A DNA stretch of 64,000 nt from Physcomitrium patens (Eukaryota > Streptophyta > Bryopsida > Funariales > Funariaceae): NCBI RefSeq assembly GCF_000002425.4, contig NC_037270.1, positions 14,216,307 to 14,280,306 on the forward strand. The letters run 5' to 3'. The notes beneath the pieces were generated by a model that saw nothing but the letters and a program-made list of their open reading frames with translations, did no database searches and was not told the DNA's origin. The position numbers were made by a program, and so were the translations under genes. How positions within the stretch are numbered: position 1 is the first letter of the stretch; every line of letters begins with the position of its first letter. Below are positions 12,156 to 23,268 of this stretch, piece by piece.

Positions 12156-15096
12156 ATCGTGCATGGAATAGAGCGTGCGAACGAGTAAATTTCTTGCCGG
12201 GAATGTGTGCATAATTGGAGGTGTTGAGGTCATAGTTTTGTAGATAGAAAACAATAGAAAAAAGGTGATGGACCGAATGATTTAGGGTTTAGTACATTTG
12301 TACAGGAACTACATAACAGATCATTCAACTGCCGAGCCCATCAAAACACTCACATCTGGATTTGTGCAACTGGTTTTTGGGACCTTTTTGTTGAGCTTGT
12401 GGCTTGCTGTTTGTATCAGAGGTGATGGGAATGGAAACTGGAAAAGTTTCACGAAACTCCTAACTTACTAAAATCAACAAAATAAAAATGTGTACATCAT
12501 CATATCAATCAAATATGTTTAATACATGTTCGGTATAGTAGTTGGTAGAAGCTTCACCAAAGGCAATTCACTTTGTGTTTCATTAGGATGTGTATTTTCA
12601 TCAACATTATTCTTGGATGCATCAAAGCCCAATATCTCAACTATGCATTTTTCCACCAATTTGAATTTTCTTTTAACGTGAGAAGTCTTTTACAAATATT
12701 TTCAAAATTTGAGAGTTGTATAGGATTCAAGTTTCACCATTTTTGGATGAGCAGAGTCAATTCATCACAATTTGAAGATAGATTTGGTCTTTCGCCCCCC
12801 CCTTTTTTTTTCTTTTTTTCTTTTTTTTTTTTTATTGTCTCAAATTCATTTCTCAAATCTTATGTTGTACACTACCATAAACATAATTATTTCTAGTGGC
12901 TTTTAGATTCCTCCCAACATCAACTTTAGACATGATAAAAACAAATTATTTATACCATAACAAGTTGAACAATATTTAACAAAAAATTGTCAAACTTTAG
13001 ATCTTAGTGTGCAAATGTCATGCAAATAACACATTTCTTTTGCAATTTGACATATGATAAAAATAACAAAAATGTACATGATATGGATTTGTTCTCTTTC
13101 CACATGTGATCTAAGCCTTTTTGAATCAATTCCATTCCCAAGTATAGTTCTCCATTTGGTGTGTTTTCTTATATATTTCTTTATATTCATTGACTAGAAA
13201 TAAATATTTTCTTTAAATATTTCTTTATACACACTAAAGTATGAATTAAGATTAGAGTGACTTAGGCTAGTTAGAATACTCACTTCTTGAATAATTAAGT
13301 TTTTCATAATAATTAACATCCATCATTTTAATTGTACTCCAAAATCCCCACTATTTCCCAAAAAACTCCACAAATGCGTTCGCTCAAAGTTCTCAGAAGT
13401 TCCCTAGTCAGTGTTTCGATGTAATAGGATTTAGGGTTTCTGTTCGAGCGACTGTTCCATGCAGAACTGTTGAGTTTGAAGGAATCTGAATAGAATATTC
13501 CACCATCGTCATGAGAGGGAGCCCGTTTAAGTTGCCTCAAGCTGAAGAAACCAAGACTGAGTTGTTGGACTATTAGGACAAGCCTGTGATTGACCTAAAA
13601 ACTGTAGAATTCTAGCTTACTCCGGCCTAAAAACTGTGGAAACAGATTGCTACAGTATAATTCTCTACGTAAAAATCACTCATAAATTAAAATAGGAATT
13701 GTTCAAGATGAAGAAAATTCTTGCCACTTCATTTTCCCAGGTTCAGCAATTGTTAAAGCTCTCATAGTGTGCGATGGAGTTGACGAATGGTTCTTTTATG
13801 GATGACCAATTTATTTATTTACAGATCTGTGATAAGAGCTTCGATTTTGGCATATTATGAGGAAGACTTAGCAATTGAGCTTTGAATGAAATTGTGACGA
13901 ACTTCAATTCTTTGTATGTCAAATTTAACTTAATGTAACTTATCTATTGGATTGAATGGAACTGAGTACTCCAGTTTTCAACAAGGTCGGTCGTGGGAAA
14001 GAATATTTTTGCACATTTTCTATTTTTAGATAGATCCGGCTGCTGGTCTTTTGTGAAGTTGTTGTTCGTCTTTTTCTCTATGATTGCCAATCTCTTGAGT
14101 TGTACGTAACACCTATTCCACTAGTTAACCGAAATTTTTTAGGAGTACATAATGTAACCATCCTGATAGCATTGTCTAGCAGGCACTTTCTTCTGGAAAT
14201 ACTAAAAGAATAAAATTCGCCAAAGGACACTGACATGTTTAATTTCCATCTTGGGGCAAAATTAGCGTTACTTTTTATTGATTATAGTAATTCATCTGCT
14301 TGCGTTCATGATCGTCGTCAAGGGAACGTTTAACAGTTAACAGATGTAGAGAGTCTCGAGTGGAGACTGTTTATCAGTAATTATTTGTTGCTAGGTTTGC
14401 AAACGGTTGTTTCCTATTAAAAGTTCAGTGCTGTATTGACAAGATAATCTACCCTCCCATTCTGGCTTGACAGTCATATTGATTTGAGTGTGAAGCATAA
14501 CTACATATCGGATTGCTTGCTCAGTCTTTTGATTGATGCGCAGATAAGCTGTGTCCACCATGCTAGGGGAGGTTTTGGCAAACCCGATTCGATTTGTCGT
14601 GAAAGCAGCAGCACTTCATGGTAAGTATCTATTATCTATTGATCAGGGGAAAATACAAACCTATCTAAAGACCTACGATACCACAGATGCACTAAAGTTG
14701 CAAAATTTGATAATCGATGTCGCATGAGGCGTGCCTTAGCCTTGTACAATGTGCCGTCGTCCTGGATTAAAATCAGAGATGTCGTGTAATCCAGCAATCC
14801 CCAGGTCACAAATTGAGATGATGGAGAAGATTGGTTGGATTTTTTCGTAATCATTCCCAATTATACATCAACCTGTAGTTGGTTCGATACCTTAAAAAAA
14901 AAAATCGGCAGCTTGGAGGACGATGAAGAAGGCATTAACGGACAGCAGACGAAGAAGCTCGCAAAGAGTCGTCAATGTAGTCCGTGGCATGTGGGAATGG
15001 TGAATTTCTTCCTGGGACACACCAGAGTTGCACCATAACAGAAAATCCCAATTCTCCAGAGTTTAAAGTGTTTCCGTGTTGATTTCTTTAGCCCAA
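12156..15096. other. RHD3-like 3' region and mostly unassigned spacer
   Basis: The first few hundred bases probably hold the RHD3-like 3' UTR. A T-rich tract lies at about 12,797-12,834. TTTAGGGTTT elements occur at 12,281-12,290 and 13,430-13,439. From 13.4 to 14.6 kb composition is gene-like, with two short exon candidates (annotated separately). The rest shows no recognisable coding content. Confidence 0.55.
13512..14620 (+). other. Possible small-gene exons (low confidence)
   Basis: A telo-box-like TTAGGGTTT at 13,431-13,439 is followed by an ATG at 13,512 opening a 21-codon frame that begins MRGSPFKLPQAEE and stops at 13,575-13,577. About 1 kb further, an AG at about 14,540 precedes an ATG near 14,560 and the frame MLGEVLANPIRFVVKAAALHG, which runs into a strong GTAAGT donor near 14,620. 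Together they resemble the 5' region and first coding exon of a small gene, possibly with an upstream ORF. I could not find a convincing next exon and do not recognise the protein. It could equally be a gene relic. Confidence 0.25.
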
Positions 15097-15918
15097 CTAC
15101 ACAGGAAGCTTACAATATGAATCACGTTGCCGTTTGTACTGTCTTTTCTCCTCCTTCAATATTTTCTTCCTTTCTTCCAGCACCTTTATTTTGTCCCTGT
15201 ATTTCTCCTGTGACTCTTCGTGATTCCTTATGACAGAGAGGAGAGACCGAATGCTGCACAAGAACTCATCCAGATCGGTATTGGAAGTGTGTCTTCTTTC
15301 CTCAACGTTCTTCGATTCAACTCCTTCTTCAATTCCCGAAACCTGACTGTCTGACGTGAGGGTTTCTGCCAAGCTTTCCTGCGTGATTCGGTTCCTCAGC
15401 TGCCCAAATCCTTCATCCGTATCAACATCGACCTTGTTGAACAAAGTATCAAGCAGATGTATCACCCCCGCGGCGTTCAGAGTCTTATCAGACAAAAGTT
15501 GAGGATGTTTACTACCGCCGCTTGATTCCATAAAAGTCTGGTTCCTTAGTGAACTTTTCCAATTGCCGTTGGACTGACAAGCAAAAGAAGCTCTTCGCTT
15601 CTTGACATCAGGAAGTGCTTCCGAATCGCTTTCAACATCTGTCTCTGTGTTCGACAAACCAACATGGTTCACCCCCCTCAAGTGTAACTCACCCTGCAAT
15701 ATCGCAGAAACGTGGCCCCTCAGACCAGGCCGTGGTGTATCTGTGCACAGAGACATGGCGTAAATCTCTGCCTGGTCTTGCTCTGAACGACTCTGCTTCT
15801 CAGGTTGCGGCCATCCTCCAAAATTATACCGACACCCATTCCCCTCTAGCCCGAAGTCGTTTGAGTTCGATGCACTCAAACTCGGACTGTCCACGTAAAA
15901 ATGGTTGCATGAAGCCAT
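15097..15918 (-). CDS. Unrecognised coiled-coil protein, 273 aa
   Basis: An intact open frame from an ATG at 15,918 (MASCNHFYVD) to a stop at 15,097. The frame has 11 more sense codons upstream but no earlier ATG. The N-terminal 100 residues are polar and Ser/Asn-rich; a basic cluster VKKRR at 105-109 could be a nuclear signal. Residues about 150-165 (GVIHLLDTLFNKVD) look like an amphipathic helix. The C-terminus from about 213 to 270 is strongly helical and charged (EKYRDKIKVLEERKK, LKEEKRQYKRQRD), a likely coiled coil. I recognise no family. A splice-donor-like GGTGAGTT sits inside the frame near residue 76, so an intron cannot be excluded. A decayed inverted copy of the 5' half and upstream DNA at 20.5-21.55 kb argues that this is a real locus. 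Confidence 0.6.
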   Translation of the reverse strand: MASCNHFYVDSPSLSASNSNDFGLEGNGCRYNFGGWPQPEKQSRSEQDQAEIYAMSLCTDTPRPGLRGHVSAILQGELHLRGVNHVGLSNTETDVESDSEALPDVKKRRASFACQSNGNWKSSLRNQTFMESSGGSKHPQLLSDKTLNAAGVIHLLDTLFNKVDVDTDEGFGQLRNRITQESLAETLTSDSQVSGIEEGVESKNVEERRHTSNTDLDEFLCSIRSLLSVIRNHEESQEKYRDKIKVLEERKKILKEEKRQYKRQRDSYCKLPV

Positions 15919-17801
15919 AATGAACTCGGATGAAGCCGGAGGTAGCAACAAAGGGCAGGAGACAGGCGCAATGCTTCAGAGAACAAGAGCCACCAGAATC
16001 AACGACATCATCGCGAAGATGGATAGAACGAGACAGAAACGCAATGCTTTAGACTCTTTGGATCTTCCCACAAGTGCCTCTGCCTCTAGTCGTGAGCCAG
16101 AATTACCCACAAGAGCACGTCTGCCAGCTTGACAAAGCAAATGGTAGAAGCCAATTCGCACCTCTTGGCTAGTGCACACGCACAATCGACAAAAGACTCG
16201 GGTTTTGCGCTATCAATTCAGGGATTCTAAACAAGTCTTAGACAACAAACTTTCTGTATCAACTTGAAAGCTCTGTTTGCTGACTATTTCCCGTGGAACT
16301 CTTGCGTAGAACAGGGGATTATTCCGGCTATGATTGCAATCAAGGTGGGACCGAGCTAGAAACGTGTGTCTGTTTCTTACTACGGCATGCAGCTTCTTTG
16401 TCCTGAATGGTTAGTAACTCCGACCAAACAATAAACTTTTACATGACAAGGGAATCATAACGTCGAAATTCAGCGAAATCGTCATTGAAATAGTAAGATA
16501 ACATATCTGCGACGGGTGTCACATGTAGGAATCTCTGGCGTCCTCAACAGTGATAAAATCCTCTTTGTAACCAAAAGCAATTTGAGTGCCTGCCTGTCCC
16601 ACCGCCGTAGATAAAGCAGTTCATAACCTCGTTCTTTTCAATTGGTTTTACCGACAGGTTGTTGAATTTGAGTATCAACTCGTCCCAGGTAATTAATGCC
16701 TGATGAGCCGTGTGCTGGTGAAGATTCACCCTCATACTCACAGACAGTCTGGAACCCTAGATTTGGGACCTGTATTTGCACTTGCGATGTGAAAAGAATT
16801 GTAGTTTTAGTGGACGAATCCGGTTGTTTTCTAGCTCTTGATTCGCTGTGTCACAGGACATCAGAACGACACATGTTCAGAGAATTTCGACAGAAGGGTG
16901 TTTCTAGGTTATTGCTTTGAAGAAATGAAGCTGTTACTTGATCTGTCCTGTGTTTGACAAGTCATGTGTTTGACATGTTCTATGATAAATGATGTGGTGA
17001 TATCATCAGATTCCGTCATTAACGGCGTTAAGCTTATGCAAGTATGGGTTCGCAATGTTAAGCATCGAAATCTGAGGAACGGCCTGAAGAAGAGGTGTCT
17101 GGAGGTGCAAACCCCAGCCAGCCATTTGAGGGATCAGCAAAGAGGAAATAATTGTAAGAAGATAGAAAAAGACATTCACGTTCAGTCGCTAGGGAAGGGT
17201 ATGGACATGAAATCCTCATCTGAATGTTTGAAATGCAGTGGGTTCAGCTGAATCGAGAAACACTGCACCGATATACGCTGTGCCGAAGGTGATAGGATTC
17301 TCAGTTTACTATAATACTTTTGTCAGGAATAGTGACAAATCGTTGATGCAGCGGAGGAGCGATAGAGAAAGTATACTCAGGCCTTGGTGTTTCAGCCCCG
17401 AAAAGTAGATAATGCTGAAGGTTTAGCAAGAGGACTACTATCCTTGAGGCACTGAACAAGAAGGACTTCACGTAATCTCTGAGTTAAATCTCGATGTGGA
17501 ATTTTAAGTAAGCTCACCATGTCTTGGTCCTGAGGGACACGGATGTAGCAGAATCAAAATAGCGATTCAATATCTTTAGGCTAACTCCTGGTCAGGTTAC
17601 TGTGAATTCCAAGTCGAAATTTGACTAAGATTTTACATTAAGTCTTTATCGCTCGCCGTCAGCACCTCAAGGATGTTTCCAGCGATGTACTGGTGATCGG
17701 ATCTATTCTGAAGTTATCGTGTTCGAAGACGAACGTCCTGGAGCGGAGGATTCTTACTCAAAAAATTTGTGGCTGCACTCTAGAATCGATCAAGCTCAGA
17801 T

Positions 17802-17843
17802 TCAATTTTAATGTTCGAAAATGTTCAATTTTAATGTTCGAAT
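17802..17843. repeat. Short direct duplication
   Basis: TTCAATTTTAATGTTCGAA occurs twice with a 23-bp period (17,802-17,820 and 17,825-17,843), a local tandem duplication. Confidence 0.85.
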
Positions 17844-17897
17844 GCTTGTGTGGGAAAGTCACAGCATAAGTTGCTCTTTGACACACGATTTTGCAAA

Positions 17898-18000
17898 AGA
17901 GGAGCAGCAAGAGCGCAACTTCGACATAAAAGAGAAGTAACTTCAGCTGAATGAAGAAAAATCAAATTACAAATGTCAGCGGATGAGGAGGTCCAGCACG
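17898..18000 (+). pseudogene. Possible relic of the coiled-coil gene 3' end
   Basis: On the + strand one broken frame reads EEQQERNFDIKEK, a stop, then LQLNEEKSNYKCQRMRR. This resembles the C-terminal coiled coil of the protein encoded at 15,097-15,918 (QEKYRDKIK ... LKEEKRQYKRQRD), with a gap. Low-complexity charged helices can look alike by chance, so this is only a suggestion of a third, fragmentary copy. Confidence 0.3.
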
Positions 18001-19464
18001 CGAAAACAGCACCAAATTGATACTTTGAAGGTATATGACTGGGTGTTGCAACTCGGTATCTCTAGTACCGAATTGAACCTCATTAGGATTTTAAGAATGA
18101 AGATTCTTCAAATAGTGGAGAAAGAAAAGATAAAGCTAATGTATGATATTGGACTCTAATGCTCCAAAGACACTTGATGCACTTCTGTGATGATGTTCAC
18201 GTTTGAGGGTGTCTGTCCGATGTCCTTCAGCACGAATTCGAGCCAGAAAATGACTAGCAAGCAGTGATTCGATTTCATGTATGATCACAGGTAATGTACT
18301 CTGCCCAGTCAGTTGCAAAGTTTCAGAGATTGTACCCTAATTAAAGTAATGTTCAGACATCTTTTCTGGTGCAAATTCGATAGAAGATTGTTCCTGAGTA
18401 ACCTGGTCCAAGCTTCATGCTCAAAACAACTGTTCTATTCTAAGAAAGCAGCGTCATGGAGGTATGTGTGGGGTAATTCTGTAACAGTTTTCGTTGAATT
18501 GAATACACTAGATGTCATTCTATGCTCCATTCAGATTTCGAACCCTAAATTCAGTTGTGCGTGGACGCAGAGAGTACGAGTGTCACATACGAGATGTGAG
18601 TTTGTCCTCTTGTTCACACGCGGAGACGAACCATACTGTTTATCTATTCCAGCTGCATATTATTTAACGCTGAGCTATATTAAGTGAGAAAAAGAACTTC
18701 GATATGCAGTCCTCAATGTTGATAATCTCAACACTTTGTGAAACAACTTCTGAGAGGAATTTTGAAGTAATGCTCAAGTTGGAGGTGGCCGCTGACACGG
18801 CTGTTGGACTATTTTCAAAGAATGTTTTCATTTTGAGTTGTAATGGCCATCCACCACACAAGCTTCCCCACACAAGCATCCACATGCGTTTTTGTGATAT
18901 GAATTTTAATTGTTAACGTCTAGTCTTCTGAGTATTGTACATCAATACTTTATTGTATTAGAAGTATAGTTCAAAGCCTTGAGGTTGGATTTTTATTTAT
19001 ATTTTTTGACATGTGCATACTGTGTGAAGCTTATTGGGTAGTATTTTGTGTGTTGTTCTAGTGTGGTTTATGTTGCATTTATAGAGTTTCATTCAAAATG
19101 TTCAATTTTAATTTTCTTTTGTTTATGTTTTGTGAACAAATAGTTGAATTCTAATTGAGTTGAATTCTAATTCTAAAAAAATCAAAATCTTTTCAAATTA
19201 AAGTTATTACTTTGGAATCAAAATACTTTATATTGTAATATTTGATGGTTTAGAAATCAAAGCCATATGCAACATGCTTTGACCAATAAAAAAATTCGTC
19301 TCTTGTAGTTAAGTGAGACATTGTTGCAAAACCATAATAATGTAAAATTTGTAGTGTGTAATTATGATACAACCAAAAATATTTACACTAGTTTTAAATT
19401 TTTGAATGGGCGGAGTTTTAAAAAATAAAATAATAGTAGCTAGTTGTTTTAAAAATAAGACTTG

Positions 19465-19497
<33 letters not shown>

Positions 19498-19740
19498 TTG
19501 AAATTATAGCTTATTCTTTCTTTGTTGCAAGTTTTATTAGTATTTGCCAAAGTAATCTAAAAAGAGTACTAATAAAAAGAATTATGTCTACCTGTGTTGT
19601 ACATTAAAAATATGAACAATAATTAATTATCAAGTATGTAGTCAAACATGTAAAATATATCTGGTAATTTTTATTTTAATATACTTATGCAGTTTCACAA
19701 TATTAATCATGCTATTTTGAAAATATATGTAAATGAAAAA

Positions 19741-19780
<40 letters not shown>

Positions 19781-20499
19781 AATTTTGAAAATTTAAAAAA
19801 TTTAAAATTATAAATATTCTAATAATGTAATAAAAATATGTACTGTGTTTAAAAAAACCAAAATTCAAATTTTATTGAGGATACATGTAACAAACGTTCA
19901 AAAAATAGACACCATTATATGTCATAAAAAAAATTTACATTGTTGTATTTTTAGCAATTAATGGCACTGTTCCAAACCACCTAATAAAAGATTTGTTTAT
20001 GTATTTCGGAAATCATCTTTTGAGATAACATCTGCTCATTTTTTTAGAAACAAACATCACATCACAATAGTAGAAATGAGGTTCTAGGTCAGAATTATAG
20101 AAACCCACTGTCTAAAGAAACTTGCATGTAAAAATCCAACCAAAGCCTAACATTAACACTCACATTCCAACTCCATCAATTACAACTACAAAAGTTGAAT
20201 GACATGAAATAAAAGTTTTTTTTAACACGTTCAGTATGAAATGTTTCCTTCAAAAATGCTTGCCATTTAGAGATTCCGCTGTATGGAACTTACAACAAGT
20301 GCTATAACCGCTGATATCCATTCATTTTATACAGAACCCATTTGTCGAACGATGGGCAAAGTATGTGAGATTCATCGAAATAAGTGCCCAAGAATGAGAT
20401 CAGGTTCAAATGTAGCACAAAGAAGAAATATTCATGTGAAAGTTGACTAGTGTTGTGTGTTTAGAAGCTAAACATTGTCTTGATGACATCGGCGAGAAT

Positions 20500-21560
20500 T
20501 ACATCAAGAGTCTTCACCTGGAACATGGAACAGTTTCACCAGGAAGAATCTGCAAACAATGCTTTTCACGTTTGATACAGAAACTTTGTTGCGTACCGAC
20601 TGTTTCCAATATTTGATATGATGTTACCGACACCGAGTCGTGGTTTCTGCCGATGGTCGATGCAAAGCAGGCCAGAGAGTGTGCTGAACCGGGCAATCAC
20701 CTGGTAACAACAACAGCCTTCTGTTGAGGCTTTCTAGGCATGTGTGGTTCTCCTGTACTAGATGTAAGATAGATGACAATTGGGTTCATTAGCCACGTTC
20801 TGTTTCATATCCCGAGTGGCTTGTAACGCCACAAAAGGTCCCAATCCTGGGGTTCCAGATTGTCCGATTGGTGATGTCGGAGAACATTTCCACACGATGA
20901 TTCCTGTGTCATGCCTAAGTTTCCTGTTTGGTAGCAATAACTACCCATCTAGGATGTGAAAGCTGTGTATTCCGAAGTGAGAAACAGCCTCACATTTCCA
21001 GCTTGGACTCACCGTCGCTACAACCACACCAGGAATCATCTCCTATTCTACGCAACAGCTCTACTTGAAACAGTCAGCAAACAGAGCTTTCTAGATTGAT
21101 AACGAATATCTGTTGCCTACGAACTTAACTTGATAACACAAACCTCGAGTTCACAACTTGAACCCTTCAGTTGAGTTCGTTCTGGTTTCGCACAACCATT
21201 TTTGCGTGGAGAGTCCGAGTTTGAGTGCATCGAACTCAAACTACTTCGGGCTGGAGGGAAACGAGTTGTCGGTGCAATTTTGGAGGATGATCTTGCTCTG
21301 AACAACTTCCTCATGTGAGGAAACGATGAGCTTCTTCTGTTTGGCAGTCCTACAGAAACTGCAAAACTTCACTGAGACCAGTCCTCTAGTATTTTGGCAA
21401 CGCTAAGAGAAGTGACGTTTGTCAGCCTGAAAATTTTTGCTCCTGTGGAGACCATCGGCTATTCGCGGCATTCCACCGCGCCTTAGGTCATCTAATGTGC
21501 TGCCAACGGTGTCGATCAACGCAGACTACAACCCTCGGAGATCAGTAGTTATCAATTCTG
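20500..21560 (+). pseudogene. Decayed inverted copy of the coiled-coil gene and its upstream region
   Basis: The + strand here matches the minus strand of 15.5-16.9 kb in the same order. Shared landmarks: GGTCCCAA..GGGTTCCAGA at about 20,850 and 16,760; TTCTACGCAA and AGTCAGCAAACAGAGCTTT at about 21,045-21,090 and 16,270-16,320; then the gene's 5' coding end at about 21,190-21,300. In-frame remnants read NHF.V.SPSLSASNSN.FGLEGN before a stop. About 200 bp of coding sequence are missing (roughly residues 42-108); similarity then resumes with GAGCTTCTTYTG..TGKCAGTCC near 21,330. The copy has stops, indels and no usable full frame. Upstream alignment shows a gap of roughly 250 bp relative to the intact locus. 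Confidence 0.7.
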
Positions 21561-23268
21561 GACCTCCTCAAAGCCAACTCGATGGACCTAGCGGATTCAA
21601 GCGGAGATCTAAAGTCCAGCCCGCCGTGTGTTACATATCACAGGCTACAAACTTGACGAGATAAAATTATGTTGAGATTTTATCAATCGGAAAAACATGG
21701 TATGCCCTAATGGATCGGATCCTGTTAGGGTTGCATCGATGTTTTCTGGCTTGATTGGTGTTGGTATTATAGAACTCTGTGACTACTGGAAGCTTATCTC
21801 AGAAGATCAATGCTTCCTTGAGGGGCGAACAAGATCCGAGATATGGGAAACCGAAAGCGTCACCGATTTTGCTTCTCGCATGCTTAGTTCTGAAACATCT
21901 TGAGCGTGTTCCTGGACTACAACTGAGCTTGTGAAGACAAATTCTTCGCTTTCTGGCTCACGATCGTACTGATTGAAATGCAGTGCGTTGAGGTGTCACC
22001 CAAACAGACTGCGCGGGGCGAAAATTTTAGCGTTGACGCCTTCAATTTCATTCCAGCAGTGTGCCGAGAGTGTAGATTGGACGACTGTCCCGATTCCCTG
22101 CGGAATGTCCTTTTGGCAGTGACTTCTGCATTCAATACTCTCGTTGGGTCACAAGCCTCCACTAGCCATCGTATTAATTGGAACAACCAACTGGCGATGA
22201 CATGGGTTAGTTGGAATAAAGTCTTCAAACCTTAGTGGTTTTACCAGACGTGGATATGACATTCATCCTGCTCAAAAATGGTTTATATATTACTGTTAAA
22301 GTCAGGATACATCAAAAGGGCGGATTATACTCAAGAATTGAACTTCACAGACTTATTAACATTTCAGTTAACAGACTGGTTTATTGATGAGCTTGTGGGG
22401 TTCAATTTCTTCCTTATTAGAAGAAACACGAATGACCTTTAGACTTTCTGCATAGTCTCTGCATAGTTAACTTCTAGGTAGCGAATTGATTTTTAAAAAA
22501 ATTACTTTTCCGATATTGGCTACAACAAATCGAGTTTTCGACCTAAGAAGAAACCACAAACTGATAGCACTAGCATTATTGCTGCTGTTGAGCTGTTGCC
22601 GGTGGTAAAGAATGGATTCTGATGATATTTGGATTTTGTTTAGGTGTGAGAAGGCATCAAAGGAATACCAAGAAGTCCCCACCGGAGTTAAAAATGGAGT
22701 AAAAAATGCGGTTATTTGTTCCGCGTCCCTGGTTTACAAGGCCAGGCATCAAAGGAATACCGCAAATGAAAAAAAAAATATACCGATTGATTCTGCAGTG
22801 ACCAGCTGAAGGCAACTCGACGGTGGGCCTACTGGCCGAACAACCAGGCGGCAGAACAGGGAAAATAAAAGGTCGCTACTAGAGATTCTATTCCCCGATG
22901 CAGGATCTAAATTTGGTGGGGTCCAGAAGAAGGGCTCAAGAGCCAATTGCTATTGCCTGGCTTCGGTTGTACCAGGTTTTCCGAACTCGGGGACATGGCC
23001 CTAAACTTTGCATCACCACAACAGTTTAGCAGCAGCAACTTCCTCCTCACAACTATCTGTCAACACTCTCCCCCACCTCTGCCAGAGTCAGATTTGCACA
23101 CCCGCCGTTGCGCGTTGCTCTTTTCCTTGCCCATCAATCCGGCCCGTGCCGCAATTTCTCACTTGTACTGTTTCGTTTTCGTGAGAAGTGATCGAGGTGG
23201 GAGTGTAGGTGCCAACAGAAAGGTACCCAGAGACTGCGCTAGCTTGTGAGGAAGATATTTCAACACCG
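21561..23268. other. Unassigned spacer and PDX2 upstream region
   Basis: Gene-like base composition, but no protein I recognise. Weak similarity to the coiled-coil gene may continue a little past 21,560. The open frame at 21,978-22,235 has no identifiable features. A direct 18-bp repeat containing GGCATCAAAGGAATACC lies at 22,652-22,669 and 22,744-22,761. The last few hundred bases are probably the promoter and leader of PDX2. Confidence 0.5.

Larger units (their letters stand above)
15919..20499. other. Spacer and upstream region of the coiled-coil gene, with a possible coding relic
   Basis: The interval 15.92-16.9 kb is the upstream region of the coiled-coil gene; in reverse complement it aligns with 20.5-21.15 kb. 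From 17.0 to 18.9 kb composition is gene-like but frames are short and broken. From 18.9 to 20.4 kb the sequence is AT-rich with two (TA)n tracts and no coding content. Confidence 0.55.

Noticed and set aside
21978..22235. 85-codon frame between the inverted relic and PDX2
   Set aside because: Cys-containing and of fair composition, but no family, start context or conservation to support it.
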